DNA of 64,000 nucleotides, from contig VYZB01000274.1 of the NCBI GenBank assembly GCA_013397455.1, positions 62,001 to 126,000 of the forward strand, written 5' to 3'. The DNA is from Crotophaga sulcirostris. Taxonomy: Eukaryota; Chordata; Aves; Cuculiformes; Crotophagidae. Positions within the stretch are counted from its first letter, which is position 1; every line of letters begins with the position of its first letter. The position numbers and the translations under genes were made by a program. This document shows, one piece after another, positions 50,534-61,495 of the stretch. The notes below the pieces were generated by a model, which made no database searches, was not told the DNA's origin, and saw only the letters and a program-made list of their open reading frames with translations.

Positions 50534-51785
50534 AATACTCTGCCAAGGAAGCACTTTTAAGTCTCTAGATAAATATCTCTTTTATTCTTAGAGGCTCTGT
50601 TAGGATACTGTAAAAAAATCTGATTCCAAATTTTCTTTAGCAGTAGGAAAAAATAATATCAACCAAGCAAAAACCTGCTCAATCATTACACGAGACCAAG
50701 AGGATATGGTTCTCTCCTCATCTGTGTGAGGAAAGTCAGAGTAGCTGATCTCTGTAGTTTGCCTTGGCCTTTGAAACCAAAACATTTGGCTGGTGGCTGC
50801 CCTAATAAATGTGCATAAAGGCTGCCGAGGTCTTCAGGGAAAAAGAGGTTTGTTGTTACTCATTTGTGTGAAACTCTTCTTTGAAAGTGCTTAAGGATTC
50901 TGGAAATGCTGGGACTACAGAGGCAACATACAGTCCCTTTTCCCAAACAGTTCATGATCACAGGCAGCAGTTACCAAATGATTCTGGTCATGAGGACACT
51001 CTCAGTAACAGGCTGGGCATGTTGATTAGATTGATTTCCCTCAGTGAAGTCTCCCTTGGCGCTCTCCTAACGTCTGGGAAGTGACCCTTGTGTAGCTGAT
51101 TCATGGTTTAGATGTTACTGATACTTTTTTTTGACTAACAAGAAGAATACCCTGAAATCTGAAGAGACTCTTCAATACAGAATTTTCCTCTTTAGAATGC
51201 AGGGTTAGTCAAAAGGCAGTGACTTTTAAAAGACATTCTTGCTCAGAGCAATTAATTTCGCCCCCCCTGGATCTGCCATTGAGGCTGTGTCCTGGATAGA
51301 GGGCAAGCTTTATACTCTTATCTGTGCTGGAGAACAACAGGCAGGCACTGTAATGATAGTGTTACACTGCACCCACAGGAGGCTTGTAAATAGATCTTGA
51401 TTCAAGCAGTGATGCATGTCTAAATGCAGGCTCTGCGGTTTCTCCCATTTACCCTTTGGCTCTGTTGCAGTGTGCCCTTCTGCAAGGTCAATGACAGTCT
51501 CTCAGAGCTTGCAGGTGGAAGTCAAAGCACTATGTAACCCTAGCAAGAGGACTGGGTTTTCTGCCAGGTGCCTGTCTGTACAGTCACCTACAAGCCTCCT
51601 GTCATACTCTGTATTACTGGTATGTAACCCTTGCAATACCAAGTTTCAGTTTGCACAGATACACACAAATCCTGTAATGGCCTCTATCAAATTGTTAATC
51701 ACCAGAAGGAGTACAAAGCTTCTTGATTGCACATGACAATAATATACCCTTTCAACCAAGAGAGAGTTCCAATGGGACTGCTAAA
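50534..51785. other. Unique non-coding stretch
   Basis: Nothing recognised. The 106-codon plus frame at 51416-51736 has no domain signature. Confidence 0.55.
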
Positions 51786-52780
51786 CATAGAATTATAGAA
51801 TGGTTTAGGTCAGAAGGAAGGGAACCTTGTAGATCATCTCAGTTCCAACCACCCATGCCATGGGCAAGGACACCTCCCACTGGATCACGTTGCTCAAAGC
51901 CTCATCCAACCTGCCCTTGAAGACCTCCAGGGATGGGGCAGCCATGACTTCTCTGGACAACCTGTTCCAGCGCCTCACCACCCTTACAGGAAAAAATTTC
52001 TTCCTAATATCTAATCTAAGTCTACCCTCTTTTAGCTTAAAAATGTTCCCCCTCATTCTGTCACTGCACGCCATGATAAAGAGCCCCTCCCCAGCTTTCC
52101 TTTAAGCTCCCTTTAAGCACTGGAGGATGCTGTAAGGTCTTCCTTGAGCCTTCTCTTCTCCAGGCTGAACTATGCCAACTCTCTCAACCTGTACTCATAT
52201 GGGAGGTGCTCCAGCCCTCTGATCATCTCCATGGCCTCCTCTGGACTTGCTCTAACAGATCCATGTCCTTCCTGTGCTGAGGACTCCAGAACTGAACGCA
52301 ATACTCCAGGTGGGCTCTCACGAGAGCAGAGAGGGAGGATTCCGTCCACTGACCTGCTGGTCACACTTCTTCTGATGCAGCTCAGGATACGTTTGGATTT
52401 CTGGGCTGCAAGCACACTTTACTGGCTCATGTTGAACTTCTCATCCACCAGTACCCCAAGTCCTTCTCTTCAGTGCTGCTCTCAATGCATTCTGTGCCCA
52501 GCCTGTATTTGTCCTTGGGATTACCCTGACCCAGGAGCAGGACCTTGCACTTAGCTTTGTTAAACTTCACGAGGTTTGCACAGGCCCACCTCTCAAGCCT
52601 GTCAGGGACCCTAAGGATGGCATCCCTTCCCTCCAATGGGTCGACCATGCCACACAGTTTGATGTTGTCAAAAAATTTGCTGAAGATGCCCTCAATCCCA
52701 CCATCCAGATCTGCAACAAAGACAGTAAACAACACTGGTCCCAATACCGACCCTTTAGGAACACAACGCATCACTGGTCT
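51786..52780 (-). mobile_element. CR1 LINE, about 1.0 kb, with mutated reverse-transcriptase catalytic box
   Basis: The left end carries the CATAGAATTATAGAATGG tail. On the minus strand, the frame at 52427-52843 shows the reverse transcriptase words PKGSVLGPVLF and then FFDNIKLCG, where CR1 normally has FADDTKLCG. The second catalytic Asp is Asn (codon 52664-52666) and the preceding Ala is Phe. It continues with FNKAKCKVLLLG and EKDLG. After frame changes, RLRELA (end of the 52170-52415 frame) and [17 protein letters not shown] (frame 51805-52074) give the C-terminus. The element is 5'-truncated shortly before the GSVLGP box, near 52780, and is inactive. Confidence 0.96.
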
Positions 52781-54711
52781 AACATCTTCCAGCAAACCCC
52801 CTTTAAACACAATGATAATAGAAACATTTTCACTGAGAGACAAATAAGAGCGAAACTGCTGTAAATTGCAGTGATGTTGTTAAAGGAATAGCAATAGGAC
52901 ATTGCTGTCTTCTTAAGATGCTGGAAAATAGTAACTTATTCTGGTCTCAGTCACAGCTCAGGTATCTAATCCCTGTCATCTCATTACCCTTGCTGAGCAA
53001 AAGATAAAGGAAATTCAAATTTCAGAACAGGTCCCTTGCTGACAGATGGGGATAATGCTTTCTCATATCTAAGGTGAAACACACTTTAAGTGTGTCACTC
53101 TTTATCTTCAGAATTTGCCGTCAGATACCAAGTTGGGCACCATCCCTACCACTCTGTTGTTAAAGGAAAGCTTGACTCCATGTGGAGCAGGTGATATCAG
53201 AGTGGGATATCAAAATGTTTTTTTTAGTTTATAGTTATATTTGGTGGTGAGCACATTAAAAGGTCACTCGGTGTTCATTTTTTAGTCCTTTCAACGATGC
53301 TATAATGGAGAATTTATTTGAAAGTATGATAAGATGTATTTTAAAACTGGCATAATTGTTGAATGACAACAGGAAATACAGCCAACTGCAATCAGCCAGC
53401 TGCCATTACAGTTATATACTCCATCTTGTAGTGCAATTTTTTCTTCTGTTGGGAAGAAACAATGCACAATGTCAGGTTAGGAACAAGTATTATTTTGTTT
53501 TCAAGGTGATAGAGAACTATTTTTATTCTGATCATCAATAGTAAATCATCGAGTTCTTAATTAGAGTATTAGCCTTTCTTCTTTCTAGCTTTGTTTCCAT
53601 GCAGGAAAGACATTTCTGGCTTTGAGAAATTTACAAAGTCATATACATAGCGCGTAAAGTAGTACTCCCATTTCATTTTTTTTCTTCAGACTTCAAACAG
53701 GAAAGAAAGATAGAGTACTTTCAAGTCCTACATGAAAGGGCATCAATATAAAAACATTTCAAGATTAGTCTACCCTTGCCAAAAACAGTTTTAAAAATCT
53801 GTGTTATCTTTAATAAATTGTCGGTTTTGTCCTTTCATTGAACACTAAAACATACTGGAGATTGTTCTAAACTGAACGAAACAGAGCCTCAACCTTTAGT
53901 ATATGTGCTAAGAGATCCAGGTATAACTGCAGTTATTTTTGTGAAGCTGTCATTGATTTTAGTGGGTGTTCTGTACAGTAATTGAAAGGTATATTGTGAC
54001 CTGGAAAGGGTGAGTTACAACCTTGCTATAGCTAGGCGTGGAAAACTGCCTAATCTTAGGCTGCCTGTAAAAAGCTCAGTACCAGACCTGTTAATCTTAT
54101 CTCATGTCAGAATAGTAACTGACTGCAATTCGTTCATTTTTGAGTTCAGGTCCAATCAAAAGCAAAACAAAGTACTGTAATTGTCCATTCAGTTTCTGTG
54201 TTTTAGAGTAGTGAATTCTTGACTTTTTTCTGTTTGGCCTTAAAGAAGGAGGAGCTTTGTCTTCCTGTTTAGGTTTATTACATAAAGAATTAGTTAAGGG
54301 GACCACACTTTTGAAATTGAAAATCTCTCTTATTGGAGAATAAATCCAAAGCTATGTATCCTAGTTCTTCAGAAAGCCATGCCTCTTTTGTGTCTCCTCC
54401 TGGTTTTTCTTTCAAAGAGAACCTTCTCAATCTGCGTCATGGAAGAGTTGCAGTGCAACTAGCTTAAGACTGAACTTGTACTTTAAATATTGTTCCAGTC
54501 AAGTAGATTAACCAAGACAGAGTGGTATTTTCAACTGACAATGGCCTTACTCTTTCATATTTGAAGTTTCTGCAATATGAATTAACAGTTCTGAGCTTCT
54601 GTGTTTGTGTCTGTATCAACTTTGAGACTCTCATTTTGTCCAAGCTAGGCATATAATTTTCAGGAATGCTTACATTGCCAGACTTCAGAATGGGTGATTG
54701 CAGTAAAGAAG
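52781..54711. other. Unique non-coding stretch between two CR1 copies
   Basis: AT-rich, with poly-T runs. No gene or other repeat is recognised. Confidence 0.55.
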
Positions 54712-55618
54712 TCATAGAATCATAGAATCATAGAATTGTCCAGTTGAAAAAGACCTTTGAGATCATTAAGTCCGACCTTACCTGTCCTCTTCTAAACCAT
54801 ATCCCCCAGAAACTCAGCCACTCATCTTTTAAACACCTCCAGGGATGGTGACTTAACCACCTCCCTGAGCAGCCTGTTCCACTGCCTAACCACCCTTTCA
54901 GTGAAGAATTTTTTCTTAATATCCAGCCTAAATCTGCCCTGGCGCAACTTATGGCCATTTCCTCTTGTCCTGTCACCTGTCGCTTGGGAGAAGAGACCAA
55001 CACTCTCTTTGCCACAACCTCCTTGCAGGTAGCTGTAGGCAGTGATGAGGTCTCCCCTCAGCCTCCTCTTCTACAAGCTAAGCAACCCCAGGGCCCTCAG
55101 CTGCTCCTCGTAAGACTTGTTCTCCAACCCCTTCACCAGCCTCGTTGCCCTTCTCTGGACACACTCCAACACCTCAATGTCCTTCTTGTAGTGAGGGCCC
55201 AGAACCGCACACAGCACTCAAGGTGCGGCCTCACCAGTGCTGAGTACAGGGGAACCATCACTTCCCTGCTCCTGCTGGCCACGCTGTTTCCGATACAGGC
55301 CAAGATGCCATTGGCTTTCTTGGTCACCTGGGCACACTGCTGGCTCATATTCAACCGGTTGTCAATCAACACTCCCAGGTCTTCTCTGACAGGCCCCCAG
55401 GCCTGTAACGCTGCTTGGGGTTGTTGTGTCCCAAGTGCAGGACTCAACACTTGATCTTGTTAAACCTCATCCCATTGGTTGCAGCCCATCAATCCAGCCT
55501 GTCCAGATCTCTCTGCAGAGCCTCCCTTCCTTCAAGCAGGTTGACACTGCCACCCAGCTTAGTGTCATCTGCAAACTTGCTAAGGGTGCGCTCAATCCCC
55601 TCATCCAGATCGTTGAAC
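54712..55618 (-). mobile_element. CR1 LINE, about 0.9 kb, intact FADD box
   Basis: The left end has a clean TCATAGAATCATAGAATCA tail array (three ATTCTATG units on the minus strand). The minus strand then gives the 3' UTR, and the frame at 55133-55450 carries the CR1 C-terminal words [20 protein letters not shown] and [17 protein letters not shown]. The reverse-transcriptase FADD codons are intact at 55564-55575 in a different frame, so at least one frameshift separates the two. It is 5'-truncated near 55618. It differs in sequence from the 51.8 kb copy and so was probably inserted independently. Confidence 0.96.
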
Positions 55619-57329
55619 ATCCAAGTCCTTGAACATCAGTAACAAGCAAGGCAAAAGCTATTTGCTTTGCTAAAGGAGAAATACCTTGTAATCAAGAAAG
55701 AGACAGGCTGGGTTTATGGTACTAAACTGAAATAGCAGTTTTCATCTTCTCGTTGGAAATGAAACAACTGGGGAACAGATCACCTCTGTCTGCTTCCCCT
55801 TAGGATAGGCCTTAAGACAAGAATCTCAAGGTCTACTAAGAAATGAATCATACATAGACATGAGATTTGCCCTCACCTCTGCCACAGAAAGTCCTGTTTT
55901 GTGGCTTTCTCCAGGCCTTGATTCCAGTCCCAGCTGCCCTGTTGTGTCCCTTGCAGCTTGGTGGCACTGCCCTGCCTCGAGTATCACAAGGAAAAAGGAC
56001 ATCTCAATATACAGTCCTCTGTGCTAACCCTATCCCCCAGGACATGCAGTGCAAACCTCTTGTCCTCGCACCTGCTCCTTGTTGGCTTTTGACCTCAGGT
56101 ATGGGTTCACGCAGACCAGTGCAACACCTTGGTGGCTGCCTAGGGTAACATGCTTATATTTCAGTCCTGCTTCTGCACTGGAGGAGAAAGGGATTTTAAC
56201 TTAGGGTTGCTTCTTATGCTCAGGTTTAAACAGTGTAATTCTGAGCCAGGTCTGTTGAAATGGAAAAGGGGAGAAAAGAGGACTTTGTATAGTTATGTAT
56301 GGGTACCTTAGTCTTTCATGCTTCGCTTCAATAAGAAAAAAACCAAAACATATAGGTTACATTACCTTGATTTTAAGACATCGAAGAACTTATCCCACTG
56401 ATTTGGTTGCTTCTAATGCAATATCCCTGGGCAGGTTATAAGTTAGGTTTCATTTGGGCATAGTACAATGTATGCTGTGAACAGTACTTCCGTGGAATTA
56501 CTTGACAGTTGGGTAAAATACCTTTGATGGGGTGGATAAACAATGGTATGGCAGGTGTATAACATACAGCAGAATGACTGTTCTGAGAAAACAAAAAATT
56601 TTGCATTTTGAAAATGACAAATTTGATTTCAGATCCTCTTTGACAGGGCTTGCAGGACAAGTAAATGCAGCCAAAAATGGCATCTGCTGCAGGACTGACA
56701 ATGCAGCTTTTGCAACCAGGAACTGAATCTTTTTCTTTCATGATGTGTGGATTAGGTGCCTGATGCTTTTAAATTTTTTATTAATAAGGTAGAATGTAGG
56801 GCATTGGGAGTGTTTATTGTAGACCAGAATAAAGCAGTTTAGACAATGCCAGAAGTAAAGCATATTTCCAAAGAAAAAACCCAGCAGAAGACAGGAGTCT
56901 GCTAAGTGTAAATTCTTTGTAAGCTGCACAGATGGCCCAGCTTCACTGCAGCAGCGGGATGGGAACAATACTGTGTTTCCTTATGGTGCAAACAATGATG
57001 ACAGCCTATTTCAGTCCTTAAACCAGGCTGAGGAGCAGCCCTGAAGGGGAACCCACTGCAAGCTAGGAGATGTAAGGAATGCAGTCAATCAGTGCAATTT
57101 TAACACTTGCACAATGCATCTGTAATAAACAGCTTTTATATTTATGGACATTGTTAATGCACTGTAATGAAGAATTGAAGTTCAACGAATATCCAGGAAT
57201 CTATAATGCAGCAATATCAAGTAAACCTGTAAGACTTCTGGTTTGTCAGAGTCGTCTAGCCTTTGTCTGAGGAAGTTAGACTTTGGCAGTGTGCTGTACA
57301 CTGGAGTCTATTCATGATGAATATGCTTT

Positions 57330-57730
57330 GGGCACTGTGCCAGGATGTAATTATTCAATATGATGAAGTAGAATCCTATCTATTTATCCTGTTTATGCTT
57401 CAAAACTCATCCTTTCATTTTATTTTCCCACATGCCAAATGATATTTAATATGTATTGTTATTTGAATATAGTCCTATGATTCATGATATTAAATTGTAC
57501 AAAAACATTTGCAGATTATATTCTCATTGCAGGCTGTCTTTGAAATGCCTTAATGGTAGGAAAAAAAAGGCGGTCTATTATTACTAATGGGCCTGTATAG
57601 AAAGAATAAAACCATGTCTCGCACCGGTGAACTAACAGGTGGCTTAATAGGGCCATGATCTAAGCAGGACAGATTAGACTACATTAATTAAAAATCAGCA
57701 ATTTCACTTGGTCAGTACAATAGCTTAGGG
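57330..57730. promoter_or_regulatory. Candidate cis-regulatory block
   Basis: Unique sequence with an ACCGGTGA word (57623-57630), an E-box CAGGTG (57636-57641) and a homeodomain-type TTAATTA (57684-57690) within about 70 bp. The 13-mer ATTAATTAAAAAT at 57683 also occurs at 2503. The texture resembles conserved non-coding elements, but conservation was not tested. Confidence 0.18.
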
Positions 57731-59794
57731 GCAATGGGATTTGTTTTTTGCTTTTAACTAGAAAGGAGCTCTCCATTCTTACCAATTACATTATTACTTC
57801 TTTTTTTTATAATGCAGAAGTTTACTGACATCTGAAAATGAACCACTATAGAGCATGATGTAGATGCACTTTGTGAGAAGCTGCATTCTCTAGCTTCAGT
57901 GCTGCAACTGTTGGTCACTGTTAATCTGAACTCTTTTGTCTGGTTGCAAAATAGCTGCTAATGTGAGTAGGCAATGTCCTTATGTAGGACACACTTTACA
58001 AAGATTTATTTTCCTTTGTTTGGTGGAAAATACAGCAATGAAACTTTCACAGAGCATGAAGGAACTGAATTTTGTTCAAATACATGGGAAGACCTTTGTG
58101 AGAAAATGAAACCCAAATGATTTAAGCAAATGAGTTGATATTATTTCTCTGTTACTTTTAGCAGTACCTTACTTGTTGAGTGGTTCCATCAGGATTCCCC
58201 ATGGGGTCCAGTTTTGCTCAGGATGTCACAGTCTGGCCATTAACTGCTTAAACACCAGTATTTGCAATAATTTAGAAGTTCAGTAAAATTAGCTTTTCAT
58301 ACCTTCATATCAGTGTAACCTGCCCCGCATTGTCACTTGCCTTTAGTTCTGTAGTTTGGACAAGGAGTAAGTTGAGTTCTTGTAGTGTAACTGTGGAGAA
58401 ATATAGAGAAAATGGTCCTGTTCCATGGGCTGGACAAAAAATTTACTGATCTAAGTAGAGAGGTAGACTTAACTGGACCAGAGAAAGAGGGAGCAGCTGT
58501 GTAGGATGGGCTTTCTTGAGGGGTTGGTTGTTTTTTCAGATGGGATGGGATTTTTTAAAATCTTTTTCAGGCATTTTGGAAAGAACGAGTCTGTGTATTA
58601 AAAATAAATAAAATTTGGGTGCGATTTAAAGGGGGGTACAACAGAGAATATATGATACATATCCCTGTTTCTTCTCAGGAAAGTATTATTTTTTTCTAGC
58701 TTAAGTGAGAGGTTTTTTTCATGCTGTCATAACTAACATTGGCAGTTGTTTCCAGTATGTCAGACAAGACAGGAGCAATCACATAGGCAGGGTTGCAAAG
58801 GACTTGCTTTCTCTTTAGGTTGTTTTTTTTTTCCTGTAATGTAGCCCTCATAATGGGTCACAAGGAGCCTTGTGCTGCAGTAATGTTGTTGACTGCTCTG
58901 AGTTTTCTACTAAAATAACTTGGGGGAAAAAGCATCTTGCCATTCTTTAAGAGGCCTATAGTGAAGAAAAAGAGTTTGATAGTTTTTAGTATGGCAAAAC
59001 ACACACAACCACTTGGCTACACTTTACTCAGTTTAATTGGAGTTGAGTAGCCGTACCCTTGCTGTCATAATGTGCTTTTTCTCTTCATCTGAGCAATGAT
59101 AGTGTAGTATCTAGCTGACAGAATTCTTTGGACAAGGTTTTTTTTTTAGGATTACAAATGCTGAATTACGGAAAGTAAGATGTCATGAAGCTTAGAGATG
59201 AGGTGACTTACCTGAAGTCAGTGACCTCTCAGTGTAGAGCTGACGGTAGGAATAGATACTGTCTTTGTAGGATCCCAGTCTAGTGTCTCAAATGCATGGA
59301 AAGATCAGGCCCTTTAGAAGTGCACTGCATTGATTTTGAGAACATTGGCCTCAACCTGCAGAGGTGAAAGCCTTGTGCATTCGTTTCCATCCTTAGCAGC
59401 AGCAGGAGCCCAGCTATTGCGCTGGCTGGAGCTCCCAGAGGCTGCGATTTCTGGATGAGCAGCCTAAACAGGTGTAAACCTGGAGATAATTTGTTACGTT
59501 GTTTGCTAGTTGGTTTATTTTTCATTTGAATGCACTGTAGAAAATGTGGGAGGTCTACCATTTCCATGAAATGCCAAACCAGTCAGAAAACAGAGGCCTT
59601 ATAGTAGCAAGAGGGAGTGGTAAATAAATGTGTTCAAAAGCTTCTTCATCAGGTATCAGACGTTTACAGCTGATGGATTATTAATTTTCCTTTGTCAAAT
59701 GTAGAGCTGTCTTTCTAAGTCAATAGCCACTACTTTGTATTTTAAGGGGACATGGAAATAGGAACACTGTGATATTTAGGAAATTCCACTGGCT

Positions 59795-59860
59795 TTTCTT
59801 CCATGCATGGAGAAGATGTCTCTCCTTTCTTCCATGCATGGAGAAGATGTCTCTCCTTTC
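59795..59860. repeat. 31-bp tandem duplication, perfect, 2.1 copies
   Basis: Positions 59795-59825 are repeated exactly at 59826-59856, and the match continues four bases further. Each unit contains the 10-bp palindrome CCATGCATGG and the word GAGAAGATGTCTCTCC. Perfect identity implies a recent duplication or an assembly artefact. Confidence 0.95.
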
Positions 59861-61443
59861 AGGAAAGCTGAGGTGTGCTGTCTCTCTGCTTGTGGAAACA
59901 AAAGTGTTTCTGGAGCTGTTAAAACTGCTCTTCCATTTGGTCCAAAACATTTCATGAGATACATTGGCATCAGTTAAGCTTTTGATATTGTGATATATTT
60001 TACAGTTCGTCACTTCTGGCTAGGGAACAAGGGAGAAAATGGGAAAATGTGCTATTTTAAGAAAATTATGCCTTGAAAATTTAGGCAATTTCCAGTGCAG
60101 AATCAAACCAGAAGTTTACTGGTTTCCTAAGATGCAGGATATCCTTTTGGCTGTTCTATTTCTTGATCTAGTGCATGAATGTTAGAGAATCCTAGCTGTC
60201 TTACCTCTATTGAGCTGTTGAGAGGGAAGGGGAATCCTGATTTGAGATTGCTAATCTTCTAGTATAGAAAGGATGGGAAATCACAATATGGAACAATGCT
60301 ACAATACAAACATTGCATGCAAATACCATAATATGAAGAAACTTCCTTCAGTAATTTAACAGAACAAAAATACGTAGAGTTGTCAGATTGACGGTTCTGT
60401 GTTGGAATTACTAAAATATAAAACAAAATGCTAACTCAGATAGTATTTTCAGTCCCTTTGATTTTCAGTGCTACTAAAAATTTTGAAAATGCTATCCTTC
60501 CTAACCTCCCTGAAGATGTGAAAATCCTACAGTCGCACTTAAGAATCAATAGCAAAATTTGCTTGGTGTGCACATTTTCACATGGATTCCCATCTTCTGA
60601 GTTCAGTCCTGTGTTGTCAGATGAGGAGTGGTAAGGGGTTGCATTTAGTTCTGCATAATGTGCCTTTAACGTCATCCCACACCTGAGGTTTGAGCCTTGT
60701 ACTGAAGCTAGAAAGTGTGGGTTCTAGCTGTAGAATGTTTAAAAAGATTACTTCTTTGTGTTCTAAAATCATTAACTACAACATTTCCATGTTTACTGCC
60801 GAGTTTCTTACGTTATTAGCGAGTGGGATTTCTTGGAAGCTCCACACTGCCAGAAGCAGTTCTTTCTGGAAGCACTATATTTAGGACTTCACTGAATGTG
60901 GTTGATACCTTGATCAAGTATAGTCTCATCAGCTGCCAGGTGTTTTCTGCAGAGAAAACAGCATTTTTGTACTGAACTTAGTCCTGTTGTGATAGCTATT
61001 TTTCCAGCTGATTTCAGCAGGCTCAGGAAATGTCTGTTGTGTAATGACCTGTACAATCAATGGCATCTTTTTCAAAATGTCAGCATCTCTTTCAGACCTG
61101 AAAAAACCCCTTTGTTTGTGTTCTAATTGCAGTTGCATAACTAATAAAAAAGAATAGATTTGTTGTTTGGAAATTCCACTTGGAAACAATGGTATGACTT
61201 TTCAAACTGAAGTGGCTTAAAAAAGTAAAAGGGGGCAGCATGTTGCTGTATTCAGAAGCAATTTGCCAGGTATGTGAATGTACTTATGCAACTGCTTTTT
61301 ATTTTTATAGAAAGCATTAATAAATAGGGATGGACTCCACTGCGTCTAATTATTGTGGTTCCTAAGATGATCAGCTGGCTGAACGCATCGCTGACAGAAG
61401 TCAAAATTTCTTCTTCTCCTTTCCACTTTTAAGTTCTCCTGGT

Positions 61444-61495
61444 AATAACTTCTCCTGACTAATAACTTCTCCTGACTAATATATGTCTCCTGACT
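61444..61495. repeat. 17-bp tandem repeat, about three units
   Basis: AATAACTTCTCCTGACT occurs at 61444-61460 and again at 61461-61477, followed by a diverged third unit ending in GTCTCCTGACT (to 61495). This is a simple minisatellite-like patch. Confidence 0.88.

Noticed and set aside
54951..55454. 167-codon plus-strand frame
   Set aside because: Antisense shadow of the CR1 copy at 54.7-55.6 kb.
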